Source: Fen-183 sp036504335
GTDB lineage: Bacteria; Acidobacteriota; Thermoanaerobaculia; UBA5066
NCBI GenBank assembly: GCA_036504335.1
Contig: DASXVJ010000012.1
Coordinates: 9,067 to 73,066, forward strand
Length of the DNA: 64,000 nucleotides
Reading direction: 5' to 3'
Shown here: in pieces, positions 48,546 to 59,396 of the stretch
Layout of the letters: each line of letters opens with the position of its first letter
Numbering within the stretch: the stretch's first letter is position 1
The notes under the pieces: model-generated
What the model saw: only the letters and a program-made list of their open reading frames with translations
Told to the model about the DNA's origin: nothing
Database searches by the model: none
Made by a program: the position numbers and the translations under genes

Positions 48546-50267
48546 ATGGGTGTATCGCGGGTTCCGCGGCTGCGGATCGTGACGGCTCTGCTCGCCGCGC
48601 TCGTCGTGGTGTCCATCGTCCCGCTCGTCCTCCTGACGTTGAACGTGACGCGGATCAACCGTGACGCGCTCGAGACCGCCGAAAAGAAGTACCTGAAGAA
48701 CAGCTCCGTGGGCCTCGCGGAGAAGTTCGAGACGGCCATCACGAACGCTCAGGCGCAGCTGCGCAAGATCGCCGACGGCTTGCGGCTCGCGAGCTCGATG
48801 TCGCCGGACCCCTTCTACTACCTCTCGAAGAAGGAGCTCCTGCGCGAGTACGCGGACGCGGACTCGAGCTTCCTCGTCCTCAGGGCTCTCGACCGCGACG
48901 GCGTCGGCGCCGTCGCCGAGTCCCGCTCCCTCGACATCGACATTCAGCGCGCCCTCCGCCAGGCCTTCGCCGCCGCGGTGCGGGGCGAGACGTACGTCGG
49001 CGAGCCCCTGTTCACGGGCGTGCTCCCCGAGGGCGGTCTCGTCCTCGCCGTCCCGGTCCGCCCGGCCGACGGCCAGGAGCCGATTGGCGCCGTCGAAGCG
49101 CTGCTCTCCCTCGCCCCGCTCCGGGCGAAGCTCGAGGAGGAGGGAAGATCCACCGGCGTCCTCGCGTACGTCGTGGACCGCTCGGGCACTCTCGTTCTCG
49201 CGAGCGACCCGGCCGCCTTCCCCTCGAAGGACATCCACCAGCTGGACCTCGTGAGCGAGTTCATCGCGCACCCGGTCCGCATGACGAAGTCGTACACGCG
49301 CGGGGGCCGCCGCGTCCTCGGAACGCTCGCCGCCATGACGACGCCGGACTGGGGCGTCGTCGTCGAGAAGGACGAGGCGCAGGCCTACGCGTCCGTCGCG
49401 CAGACGCAGAAGGCGTCGCTTCTGCTCGCCGTCTTCTCCCTCGCGTTCGCGGCGCTCGTCGCGCTCTTCGCGGCCCGGATGCTCGCGCACCCGCTCGAGG
49501 AACTCGTCGAGAAGGTCCGGTCGATCGCAGGCGGCGACTTCCGCCAGCGCGTGTCCGTGCGCGGCGTCCGCGAGCTTGCGGAGCTGTCCGAGACCTTCAA
49601 CTCGATGTCGGACTCCCTCGAGAAGTCCATCGAGAAGCTCAAGCTCGCCGCCAAGGAGAACCAGGAGCTGTTCATCAACTCGGTCCGGACGCTCGCGGCC
49701 GCGATCGACGCGAAGGATCCGTACACCCGGGGCCACTCCGAGCGCGTCGCGCGCTACGCCGTCGCCCTCGCCCGCCACATGGGCCTCAGCCCCGAGGAGG
49801 TCCGCATCATCCGGATCTCGGCTCTCCTCCACGACGTCGGCAAGATCGGAATCGACGACCGCATTCTCCGGAAGCCGACGGCGCTCACGAACGAGGAGTT
49901 CGAGGTCATGAAGACGCACCCGATCAAGGGCGCGCTCATCATGGGCCAGATCCCGCAGCTCAAGGAGGTCATCCCGGGCATCAAGCACCACCACGAGAAG
50001 TGGTCGGGCGGCGGGTACCCGGACGGCCTCAAGGGCGAAGGCATTCCGCTCGTGGCCCGCGTGGTGGCGGTCGCCGACACGTTCGACGCCATGACGACGA
50101 CGCGGCCGTACCAGAAGGCCATGCCGCTCGAGTACGTCATCCGCCAGATCAAGTCCTTCGCGGGAAAGTCGTTCGACCCGGCCGTCATCGCCGCACTCGA
50201 CAAGGCCTGGTCGTCCGGCGACTTCGAGTTCCTCGGCGAGGAAGTCCCGCTGAAGGCGTCCGCGTGA
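48546..50267 (+). CDS. Membrane-bound HD-GYP signalling protein (dCache-HAMP-HD-GYP)
   Basis: A 573-residue sensor. TM1 (about 12-32) is followed by a periplasmic Cache-like sensor of about 250 residues (YVGEPLFTGVLPEGGLVLAVPV, YVVDRSGTLVLASDP), TM2 (about 297-315), a HAMP segment (HPLEELVEKVRSIAGGDF), and an HD-GYP domain with the metal HD in LLHDVGKIGI and HHHEKWSGGGYPDGLKGEGIPL. HD-GYP domains hydrolyse cyclic di-GMP; here the motif is complete, so activity is expected. The signal is unknown. Confidence 0.92.
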   Translation: MGVSRVPRLRIVTALLAALVVVSIVPLVLLTLNVTRINRDALETAEKKYLKNSSVGLAEKFETAITNAQAQLRKIADGLRLASSMSPDPFYYLSKKELLREYADADSSFLVLRALDRDGVGAVAESRSLDIDIQRALRQAFAAAVRGETYVGEPLFTGVLPEGGLVLAVPVRPADGQEPIGAVEALLSLAPLRAKLEEEGRSTGVLAYVVDRSGTLVLASDPAAFPSKDIHQLDLVSEFIAHPVRMTKSYTRGGRRVLGTLAAMTTPDWGVVVEKDEAQAYASVAQTQKASLLLAVFSLAFAALVALFAARMLAHPLEELVEKVRSIAGGDFRQRVSVRGVRELAELSETFNSMSDSLEKSIEKLKLAAKENQELFINSVRTLAAAIDAKDPYTRGHSERVARYAVALARHMGLSPEEVRIIRISALLHDVGKIGIDDRILRKPTALTNEEFEVMKTHPIKGALIMGQIPQLKEVIPGIKHHHEKWSGGGYPDGLKGEGIPLVARVVAVADTFDAMTTTRPYQKAMPLEYVIRQIKSFAGKSFDPAVIAALDKAWSSGDFEFLGEEVPLKASA

Positions 50268-51073
50268 CGGGCGGCCCTCCGGCCCGTCACGCGGCCACGG
50301 CCGTGGCCGTCCTGCTGCTCGCCGCCCTCGCCGCGTCCGCCTGCGCCCCGCAGCTGGCCGCGCCCCCGAAGGAGAATCCCGTCCTCGCGGACCTCGTGGA
50401 CTACCGCAGCGCCTTGACGATGCTGCGCGAGGGGCGGGCGGACGAGGCGATCGCGCTCCTGCAGAGGGCAAAGCAGAGCTCGCCTCGCGACCCGCACGTG
50501 CCCAATGCGATGGGCCTCGCGCTCCTCTACAAGAAGGACTATCCGGCGGCGCTCCGGGCGTTCTCGGACGCGCTCGCGCTCGACCCGACGTTCGTGGAGG
50601 CCCGGAACAACCGCGGCGTCGCGTACTTCCAGGCCGGCAAGTGGGACGATGCGGAGACGGACTTCCAGGCCGTCCTCGACGGGCCGCCGACGCCCGAGAA
50701 GGTCAATGCGCATTACAACCTCGGCCTCCTGCAGGAGAAGCGCGGGCGGTACCGCGACTCCGAGCGGGAATACTCCCTCGCGCTCGCGGACTCGCCGGAC
50801 AACACGCGGGCCTACCGCGCGCGCGGGCTCACGCGCATGAAGCTCGAGCAGACGTCGAGCGCGCTCGAGGACTTCCTGGTCGTCCTGAAGGACGAGCCGA
50901 AGGATCCCGTGGCGAACTACCAGGCGGCGATCTGCCTGCTCGCGAGCGACCGGCGGGACCTTGCCCGCAAGTTCATGCAGCGGGCGGTGGAGGCGTCGCC
51001 CGAAAGCGATGAAGGCCGGAAGGCGAAACGCTGGCTCGAGAACGAGCCCCGGCCGCCGGAGGGGAAGCCGTGA
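50264..51073 (+). CDS. TPR-repeat lipoprotein
   Basis: A 269-residue protein with a lipoprotein signal (LLLAALAASAC, Cys at about 26). About six TPR units follow (for example DPHVPNAMGLALLYKKDYPAALRAFSDALALDP, split here only by function). This resembles PilF/PilW-type or NlpI-like scaffold lipoproteins. Its GTG start overlaps the HD-GYP stop (GTGA), and it is followed by a roadblock protein with another GTGA overlap, suggesting one translation-coupled unit. Confidence 0.85.
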   Translation: MTGGPPARHAATAVAVLLLAALAASACAPQLAAPPKENPVLADLVDYRSALTMLREGRADEAIALLQRAKQSSPRDPHVPNAMGLALLYKKDYPAALRAFSDALALDPTFVEARNNRGVAYFQAGKWDDAETDFQAVLDGPPTPEKVNAHYNLGLLQEKRGRYRDSEREYSLALADSPDNTRAYRARGLTRMKLEQTSSALEDFLVVLKDEPKDPVANYQAAICLLASDRRDLARKFMQRAVEASPESDEGRKAKRWLENEPRPPEGKP

Positions 51074-51420
51074 GCTTCGAGACGATCCTGTCGAGCCTCC
51101 TCGAGTTCCCCGGCGCTCTCGGCGCTGCGTTTCTCGACCCGCAGGGCGAGGTGATCGCGCGGGCGGGCGACCAGGCCGCGACCGAGATCCTGGGTGCGTA
51201 TCAGTCGGTCTGGCTGGCCGAGCTCGGAAGGGCCGCGGAACGCTCGGGCCTCGGGCCGGTCTCGGGCCTCGCGCTGGAATTCGACGGAAGAAAAGTCCTC
51301 AGCGCGACGGTGAAGGCCGGCTTCTTCCTGCTCGTCGTCCTCTCGCCGGACGGCCGCCCGTCGGTCGTGAAGGCCGGCATGGATGCCGCGCGCGAGCGCC
51401 TCGCCTCCGAAGTCTCCTGA
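51070..51420 (+). CDS. Roadblock/LC7-domain-like protein
   Basis: A 116-residue single-domain protein with the roadblock pattern GALGAAFLDPQGEVIARAG at the N-terminus, a central helix, and KVLSATVKAGFFLLVVLS followed by a C-terminal helix. Bacterial roadblock proteins (MglB-like) modulate small GTPases; no such GTPase is adjacent, though FtsY follows 29 bp later. The GTG start overlaps the upstream stop. Confidence 0.75.
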   Translation: MSFETILSSLLEFPGALGAAFLDPQGEVIARAGDQAATEILGAYQSVWLAELGRAAERSGLGPVSGLALEFDGRKVLSATVKAGFFLLVVLSPDGRPSVVKAGMDAARERLASEVS

Positions 51421-51434
51421 CGCCTCCGGCCTGC

Positions 51435-51440
51435 TAGTCT
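51435..51440 (+). promoter_or_regulatory. Putative -10 box of ftsY
   Basis: TAGTCT ends 9 nt before the ATG at 51450; no Shine-Dalgarno is visible. Confidence 0.35.
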
Positions 51441-51449
51441 CGCCGCCTG

Positions 51450-52391
51450 ATGGCTGAAGGCGACACCCCCGGAAAGCCCTCTCCCTCCGTGTTCGCCCGC
51501 CTGAAGCGCGGGCTGTTCATGACCCACACCGAGCTCATCGCGAAGGTGGGCGGGGCGATCAAGGCGAAGTTCGAGCCCGACCCGAGGGCGCTGGAAGCCC
51601 TCGAGGACGCGCTCCTGTCGGCCGACGTGGGCCCCGCGACGGCGGCCGAACTCGTCGCGGCCGTCCGGGAAGAAGCCGGGCGCCGCGACGCAGGCGAAGC
51701 CGACGTCGTGCGCCGCGTCCTCAAGGCCGAGATCGCGCGGCGCCTCACGGTCGCGGGGCCCGAGGCGGCGGCCGGGCGGCCGCACGTGGTCTTCATGGTC
51801 GGCGTGAACGGGACGGGCAAGACCACGACCACGGCGAAGCTCGCCGCGCGCGCCGTCGCGGACGGGAAGTCCGTGATCCTCGCGGCCGCCGACACGTTCC
51901 GCGCCGCCGCTCTCGAGCAGCTCCAGATCTGGGCCGACCGCATCGGCATCCCGCTCGTCAAGCTCAAGTCCGGCGCCGATCCGGCCGCCGTCGTCCACGA
52001 CGCGTGCGCCGCGGCGGTCGCGAAGAAGGCCGACCTCCTCTTCGTGGACACGGCGGGCCGCCTGCACACGAAGCACAACCTCATGGAGGAGCTCTCGAAG
52101 ATGCGGCGCGTCGCCGCGCGCCTCGTCCCCGGAGCGCCCCACGAGGTCCTCCTCGTCCTCGACGCCGTGACGGGCATGAACGGCATCTCCCAGGCCCGCG
52201 AGTTCACGAAGTCGGCCGGCGTGACCGGTCTCGTCCTCACGAAGATGGACGGGACGGCCAAGGGCGGCGTCATCCTCGCGATCGTCCGGGAGCTCGGGCT
52301 GCCCGTGAAGTACGTCGGCGTCGGCGAGACGGCCGACGACCTCCTCGATTTCGACCCCGACGCGTTCGCGTCCGCGCTCGTCGATGACTGA
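51450..52391 (+). CDS. ftsY: Signal recognition particle receptor FtsY
   Basis: A 313-residue NG-domain GTPase that docks SRP-ribosome complexes at the membrane. The N domain covers about 15-95. G1 is GVNGTGKTTTTAKLA (about 118-132), followed by AADTFRAAALEQL, G3 DTAGRLHTKHNLMEEL, G4 TKMDGTAKGG and the closing VGVGETADDL. The acidic A domain is short. Its last 8 bases overlap the start of ribD. Confidence 0.95.
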   Translation: MAEGDTPGKPSPSVFARLKRGLFMTHTELIAKVGGAIKAKFEPDPRALEALEDALLSADVGPATAAELVAAVREEAGRRDAGEADVVRRVLKAEIARRLTVAGPEAAAGRPHVVFMVGVNGTGKTTTTAKLAARAVADGKSVILAAADTFRAAALEQLQIWADRIGIPLVKLKSGADPAAVVHDACAAAVAKKADLLFVDTAGRLHTKHNLMEELSKMRRVAARLVPGAPHEVLLVLDAVTGMNGISQAREFTKSAGVTGLVLTKMDGTAKGGVILAIVRELGLPVKYVGVGETADDLLDFDPDAFASALVDD

Positions 52392-53517
52392 CTCGAAGCC
52401 GACCGCCCCGACCGGCCTCGACTTCCTCTGGAGGCGCGTCCTCGAGCTCGCCGCCCGCGGGCGGTTCTCCGTGTCGCCGAACCCGCGGGTGGGCTGCGTC
52501 ATCGTGGACCCGGGCGGCACCGTGATCGGCGAGGGCTGGCACGAGCGGGCCGGCGGCCCGCACGCCGAGGCCTCCGCGCTCGCCATGGCGGGGGAGAAGG
52601 CGCGCGGGGCGACGCTCCTCGTGAACCTCGAGCCCTGCTCGCACTTCGGGCGCACGGCGCCGTGCACGGAGGCGGTCCTCGCCGCGGGGATCGCGCGCGT
52701 GGTCTGCTCCGTCGAGGACCCGGATCCGAGGATCTCGGGCCGTGGCGTCCGGAGGCTCCAGGACAAGGGTGTCGAGGTCCTCGTGGGGGCTTTCGCCGCC
52801 GAAGCCGAGCGGGTCAACGAGCCGTTTCTCACGTCGGCGCGCGAGAAACGGCCGTTCGTCCACCTCAAATGGGCCGCGTCCCTCGACGGGAAGACGGGAA
52901 CCCGGACGGGTGAGTCGCAGTGGATCTCGGGCGAGTCGGCCCGGCGCGATGCGCTCCTCCTGCGCGAGGAGCACGACGCGATCCTCGTCGGCGCCGGAAC
53001 CGTTCTGGCGGACGATCCGCTCCTCACGCGCCGGCTCGCCCTGTCGACCGCGATCGTGCCCCACCGCAGGCTCGTCCTCGACGGCGCCCTGCGCGTCTCC
53101 GCGTCCGCGCGCGTCTTCTCGGCGGCTGGCGGCGAGGTCTGGCTCGTCACGGCCGTTCCGGAGCGGGATCCGCGCCTCGCGGCGTTCCGCGACCGCGGCG
53201 TCCACGTGGTGTCGAAGCCGGCCCCGTCCGGGGGCGTCGACCTTCCGGCGCTCCTCGCGGACCTCTACGCGGCCGAGGCGCGGTCGCTTCTCGTCGAGGG
53301 CGGCGGCGTCACCGCCGCGTCCTTCCTCGCCGCAGGCCTCGCGGACCGCGTGACGGCCTACATCGCTCCCAAGATTCTCGGCGGCGTCGGCGCGCGCGTC
53401 CCGGTCGCCGGCGAGGGCGCCTGGACCATGCTCGACGCGATTGCGCTTTCGGACCTCGAGGTCGTGCGGATCGGCGGGGACGTCCGCCTGTCGGCCCGCC
53501 GGCGGCCCGTGGCGTAG
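52384..53517 (+). CDS. ribD: Riboflavin deaminase/reductase
   Basis: A 377-residue bifunctional enzyme. The N-terminal deaminase has the zinc motifs HAEASAL (about 60) and LEPCSHFGRTAPCTEA (about 81-96). The C-terminal reductase (about 150-377) has KWAASLDGKTGTRTGESQWISG, VGAGTVLADDP and LLVEGGGVTAASF. It carries out steps 2 and 3 of riboflavin synthesis. It is followed by riboflavin synthase 9 bp later; ribBA and ribH are not in the window. No FMN riboswitch is seen upstream, since the gene lies inside an operon with ftsY. Confidence 0.95.
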   Translation: MTDSKPTAPTGLDFLWRRVLELAARGRFSVSPNPRVGCVIVDPGGTVIGEGWHERAGGPHAEASALAMAGEKARGATLLVNLEPCSHFGRTAPCTEAVLAAGIARVVCSVEDPDPRISGRGVRRLQDKGVEVLVGAFAAEAERVNEPFLTSAREKRPFVHLKWAASLDGKTGTRTGESQWISGESARRDALLLREEHDAILVGAGTVLADDPLLTRRLALSTAIVPHRRLVLDGALRVSASARVFSAAGGEVWLVTAVPERDPRLAAFRDRGVHVVSKPAPSGGVDLPALLADLYAAEARSLLVEGGGVTAASFLAAGLADRVTAYIAPKILGGVGARVPVAGEGAWTMLDAIALSDLEVVRIGGDVRLSARRRPVA

Positions 53518-53520
53518 GAT
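53515..53520 (+). promoter_or_regulatory. Putative -10 box of ribE, leaderless geometry
   Basis: TAGGAT overlaps the ribD stop and ends 6 nt before the ribE GTG at 53527. Confidence 0.4.
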
Positions 53521-53526
53521 CGGGCC

Positions 53527-54183
53527 GTGTTCACGGGCCTCGTCACTGCGAAGGCGCTGGTCGCCGCGCGCCGCACGTCCGCGGGCGGCGCGGTGCTTTC
53601 CGTCGAGCGGCCGTCCGGGTACGCGGACGCGGCGCTCGGCGAGAGCATCGCGGTGTCGGGCGTGTGCCTCACGGTGGTCCCGCCGCTCGTACCGGAAACG
53701 CTCACGTTCGACGTATCGCCCGAGACACTGGCCCGCACGACGCTCGGCGGCCTCGCGCCGGGCGCGCGGGTAAACCTCGAGAGGGCCCTCCTGCCGACGG
53801 ACCGTCTGGGCGGGCACGTCGTCGCGGGGCACGTCGACGGGACCTCGGAAGTCCTCTCGGTCGCGACGGCCGGCGACTCGTGGACGTTCACGTTCGGCCT
53901 CCCGCCCGCTCTCGCGCGCTACGCGGTCGAGAAGGGCTCGATCGCCGTCGACGGCATCTCGCTCACGATCGCGGCGCTGCGCGAAGGCTCGTTCGACGTC
54001 GCCGTCATCCCGCACACGTTCGGGGAGACGACGCTGGGCGACCGCAGGGCGGGCGACCGCGTGAACCTCGAGGTCGACCTCCTCGGCAAGTACGTCGAGC
54101 GCCTGCTCGCGGCGCGCCTCGGGGACGCGGACGCCCTCGCGCGCGACGAGCGCCTCAGGCAGCTCCTGGCCGAAGGCGCGTGA
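53527..54183 (+). CDS. ribE: Riboflavin synthase alpha chain
   Basis: A 218-residue duplicated beta-barrel enzyme that dismutates two 6,7-dimethyl-8-ribityllumazines to riboflavin. It has the N-terminal MFTGLVTA, GESIAVSGVCLTVV, GGHVVAGHVDG (first barrel), then KGSIAVDGISLTIA and VAVIPHTFGETTLG (second barrel). The GTG start at 53527 is required for the conserved MFTG. Its stop overlaps the hemW start (GTGA). Confidence 0.95.
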   Translation: MFTGLVTAKALVAARRTSAGGAVLSVERPSGYADAALGESIAVSGVCLTVVPPLVPETLTFDVSPETLARTTLGGLAPGARVNLERALLPTDRLGGHVVAGHVDGTSEVLSVATAGDSWTFTFGLPPALARYAVEKGSIAVDGISLTIAALREGSFDVAVIPHTFGETTLGDRRAGDRVNLEVDLLGKYVERLLAARLGDADALARDERLRQLLAEGA

Positions 54184-55358
54184 CGCAGGAATCGGCCGGG
54201 CTCCCTCCGGGCGCCACGTCCGCGCCCGGCGCTTACGTCCACGTGCCGTTCTGCGCGCACCGCTGCACGTACTGCTCCTTCGTTGCTCTGGAGGGGAGGA
54301 GAGAAGAGGAAGATTTCTTTGAAGGTTTAGAGAGGGAAGTCCGCTCGAAGGGCGGAGAGGCGGCGGGCGGCCTGAAGGGCTTCGATTCCGTCTACTTCGG
54401 AGGGGGAACGCCCAGCTACGTCGACGCGGGCCGCCTCGGCCGCCTGCTCGGGACCTTCAAAGAAGTCTTCGGAATCTCTTCGAATAGTGAGATCACCGCG
54501 GAGGCGAATCCGGACGATCTCGACCTCGAGAAACTGGCCGCCCTTCGTGGGGTCGGAATCAATCGCCTGTCAATCGGCGTTCAATCCCTCGTGGACGCCG
54601 AGCTCGTCCCCCTCGAGCGGCGGCACGACGCCTCGGCCGCCCGGAAGGCCGTCCGTGAGGCCGTTGCCGCCTTCGGGAACGTCTCCGCGGACCTCATGAT
54701 CGGAATCCCGGGTCAGACCCGGGAAAGCCTTCGGGCGAGCCTGGACGGGCTCCTGGAGGCCGGCGTCGCCCACCTCTCGGTCTACCTCCTGGAGATCGAG
54801 AAGGCGCCCCGCCTCGTCGCGCTGAAGCGCGAGCGGCCCGAGCTTTTCGCGGACGACGACGAGATGGCCGACCGCTGGCTCGAGGTGGACGAGAGGCTCG
54901 AGAAGGCCGGCCTTCCGCGCTACGAGCTGTCGAACTGGGCGAGGAGAGGCTCCGAGAGTCGCCACAACCTCAAGTACTGGACGCTCGTCCCGGTCCTCGG
55001 CTTCGGCGTCGCCGCGCACTCGTTCGACGGGAAGAGAAGATATGCGAATACGGGGATGCTGGCCGAGTACCTGAAGCGCACTGCTGCGGGCACCTCGCCG
55101 ATCGCCATGTTCGAAGAATCCGAAGATTCGGATTTTCTTAGAATGAAAGAGGGGCTGATGCTTCGCCTGCGCCTCGCGGGCGGGGTCCCCTCTTCCACCT
55201 TCGAAGAAATCCGAAGGGCCCTGCCCGAGGCTGCCGCGCTGCAACTCGGCGACGCGTTTGCCGCCCTCTTACTCGAAGAAGTCTCTTTCCCCTCCCGCGT
55301 CCGCCTCACCCGAAAGGGCGTCTTGCTGTCGAACGAGGTCTTCTCGGCGCTCGTCTAG
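54180..55358 (+). CDS. hemW: HemW-like radical SAM heme chaperone
   Basis: A 392-residue radical SAM protein. The cluster motif is YVHVPFCAHRCTYCSF (Cys25, Cys29, Cys32, then Phe rather than a fourth Cys, as in HemW and not HemN). YFGGGTPSY, NPDDL, RLSIGVQSL, IGIPGQT and ARRGSESRHNLKYW follow. HemW binds heme and delivers it to membrane proteins. At least four GA-element copies plus one weaker copy fall in this gene, encoding EEDFFEGLE, FKEVF, DFLRMKE, FEEIR and LEEVS. The 3' end overlaps the convergent transporter by 4 bp. Confidence 0.93.
   Translation: MTQESAGLPPGATSAPGAYVHVPFCAHRCTYCSFVALEGRREEEDFFEGLEREVRSKGGEAAGGLKGFDSVYFGGGTPSYVDAGRLGRLLGTFKEVFGISSNSEITAEANPDDLDLEKLAALRGVGINRLSIGVQSLVDAELVPLERRHDASAARKAVREAVAAFGNVSADLMIGIPGQTRESLRASLDGLLEAGVAHLSVYLLEIEKAPRLVALKRERPELFADDDEMADRWLEVDERLEKAGLPRYELSNWARRGSESRHNLKYWTLVPVLGFGVAAHSFDGKRRYANTGMLAEYLKRTAAGTSPIAMFEESEDSDFLRMKEGLMLRLRLAGGVPSSTFEEIRRALPEAAALQLGDAFAALLLEEVSFPSRVRLTRKGVLLSNEVFSALV
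54307..54335 (+). repeat. Dispersed GATTTCTT element, copy 17
   Basis: AGGAAGATTTCTTTGAAGGT, then TTAGAGAGG, preceded by GGAGGGGAGGAGAGAAG, in hemW; read as EDFFEGLER. Confidence 0.75.
54451..54470 (-). repeat. Dispersed GATTTCTT element, copy 18
   Basis: Minus-strand reading GAAGACTTCTTTGAAGGTCC in hemW. Confidence 0.6.
55130..55154 (+). repeat. Dispersed GATTTCTT element, copy 19
   Basis: GGATTTTCTTAGAATGAAAG, then AGGGG, in hemW; preceded by the palindrome TCCGAAGATTCGGA (55119-55132). Confidence 0.65.
55188..55212 (-). repeat. Dispersed GATTTCTT element, copy 20
   Basis: Minus-strand reading GGATTTCTTCGAAGGTGGAA, then GAGGG, in hemW. A weaker further minus-strand match follows at 55265-55285. 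Confidence 0.7.
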
Positions 55359-56776
55359 GCCGGCGGGGCCGGCTCCTGCCGCGACTTGAAGAAGTAGAAC
55401 GCCGGGATGCCGAGGGCGACGATCACGAGGCCGGGCACGGTGTAGGCCGGCTTGTAGATCGCAAGGGCGAGCGTGACGTAGAACGTCGCGGCGACGTAGA
55501 GGACCGGCACGACCTTGTCGGCCCACGTCTTCGGGGCGAGGCTCGGCATCGTGCGCGCGAGCTTCCAGCGGCCGACGATCGTGGCGATGTAGAAGATCAG
55601 GACGGTCGCGATGACGTAGTCGAGGAGGTCGCCGTATTTGCCCGAGAGGCAGAGGAGGGCCGCCCACGCCGCCTGGGCGCCGAGGGCGTTGACCGGGATC
55701 ATCGTCCTGGGCGCGACCTTCGCGAGCGACTTCAGGAAGAGCCCGTCCCGCGACATCGCGTAGAGGACGCGCGAGCCCGACAGGATGAGGCCGTTGAGGC
55801 AGCCGAACGTCGAGACGAGGATGACGACGGCCATGATGAGCGCCGGAGTGCCCGATTCCGCGCTGCCCGTCACGGCGCCGATGGCCGCCGTGGCGACGCG
55901 GTCCTCGGGAGCCGACGCGATCCCCGAGAGCGGCAGGGCGTTGAGGTAGCCGACGTTCGCGAGGACGTAGAGCGTCGTCACGAGGCCGGTGCCGTAGATG
56001 AGCGCGCGCGGAACGTTGCGCTCGGCGTCGCGGACCTCCTCCCCGAGGAACGTCACGTTGTTCCAGGCGTCGGCGGAGAAGAGGGAGCCCACCGTCGCGA
56101 CAGCGAACGCCCAGATGAGCGGCATCTTGAGGTCGGCCGCAGCGGGGAAGGCCCAGTTCGAGGTCGCGAGGCCGCTCCCCGCCGTGAAGCAGACGGCGAG
56201 GAGGCCGACGAGGGAGAGGACCTTCGCCGCCGTGAAGACGTTCTGGAGCCGGGCGCCGTTCTGGACGCTCGTCGTGTTCCACCAGGTCAGGAGGGCGATG
56301 ATCGCGATCGCGACGATTTCGAGGGGCGTCACGCTCAGGAAGCGGGCCTTGAAGAACACGTGCTTGCTCGAGACGGCCGGGATCAGGACGCCGAGATACT
56401 TCGCGAAGGCGACCGCCACGGCGGCGATCGTGCCCGTCTGGATCACGAGGAGCATCGCCCAGCCGAACAGGAAGCCCCCGAGGTCGCCCCACGCCTCCCG
56501 GAGGTAGACGTACTGGCCGCCGGCCTTCGGGAAGGCCATCGCGAGCTTCCCGTAGCTCCAGGCGCCGGCGACCGTGACGAGGGCCGTGAAGACCCACACG
56601 AGGACGAGGAGGGACCCGCTCTTGACCTGGCGGGTGATGTCCGCGGACGTGATGAAGATGCCGGAGCCGATCATCGAACCCGCGACGATCGTCGTCGCGT
56701 CGAAGAGCCCGAGACGGCGGGGGAGCGTCCGTGGATAGGCCGGCTGCGTGGTGCCGGACTTGGTCATCGTGCCCAT
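55355..56776 (-). CDS. APC-superfamily amino acid permease
   Basis: A 473-residue transporter with about 12 hydrophobic helices. The family motif is TIVAGSMIGSGIFITSADI (helix 1), followed by FPKAGGQYVYLREAWG and SGSRVLYAMSRDGLF. The helix-1 GSGIF segment binds the amino-acid backbone. The pattern resembles LAT/YfnA-like permeases; the specific substrate is uncertain. The start is ATG at 56776, behind AAGGAGG. It lies downstream of the pyrophosphatase terminator and so has its own transcript. Confidence 0.9.
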   Translation of the reverse strand: MGTMTKSGTTQPAYPRTLPRRLGLFDATTIVAGSMIGSGIFITSADITRQVKSGSLLVLVWVFTALVTVAGAWSYGKLAMAFPKAGGQYVYLREAWGDLGGFLFGWAMLLVIQTGTIAAVAVAFAKYLGVLIPAVSSKHVFFKARFLSVTPLEIVAIAIIALLTWWNTTSVQNGARLQNVFTAAKVLSLVGLLAVCFTAGSGLATSNWAFPAAADLKMPLIWAFAVATVGSLFSADAWNNVTFLGEEVRDAERNVPRALIYGTGLVTTLYVLANVGYLNALPLSGIASAPEDRVATAAIGAVTGSAESGTPALIMAVVILVSTFGCLNGLILSGSRVLYAMSRDGLFLKSLAKVAPRTMIPVNALGAQAAWAALLCLSGKYGDLLDYVIATVLIFYIATIVGRWKLARTMPSLAPKTWADKVVPVLYVAATFYVTLALAIYKPAYTVPGLVIVALGIPAFYFFKSRQEPAPPA

Positions 56777-56816
56777 CGACCCTCCTTGGGGTGGCGGGAT
56801 TCTAACGAGCCCGGAA

Positions 56817-56843
56817 GGAAAAAGGGCCGCCCGAAGGCGGCCC
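56817..56843 (-). terminator. Rho-independent terminator of the pyrophosphatase gene
   Basis: On the minus strand GGGCCGCC-TTCG-GGCGGCCC is followed by TTTTT: an 8-bp perfect stem with a stable tetraloop and U-tract, 26 bp after the stop. The clearest terminator in the window. Confidence 0.85.
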
Positions 56844-56868
56844 TCGACGGAAACGGAGGATTGCGGCG

Positions 56869-59304
<2,436 letters not shown>

Positions 59305-59328
59305 CGGTTCAGGTCCTTTCTTGCTGCG

Positions 59329-59364
59329 GTAAACGAACAACGTCCCCGGGGTGAGCCGGGGACG
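59329..59364 (-). terminator. Hairpin terminator after exbD
   Basis: On the minus strand CGTCCCCGG-CTCACC-CCGGGGACG (9-bp perfect stem) is followed by TTGTTCGTTT, 33 bp after the exbD stop, separating it from the pyrophosphatase gene. Confidence 0.65.
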
Positions 59365-59396
59365 CGAGCGGGAGCGGCTTTGAAGGGCCGTAAGCG

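Noticed and set aside
52384..54183. FMN riboswitch before ribD-ribE
   Set aside because: ribD overlaps ftsY by 8 bp and ribE follows 9 bp later; there is no space or conserved RNA sequence for a riboswitch.
121..55285. GA-element copies as heat-shock or other transcription-factor operators (TTCNNGAA-like core)
   Set aside because: Nearly all copies lie inside coding sequence far from starts, in both orientations, which does not suit promoter control.
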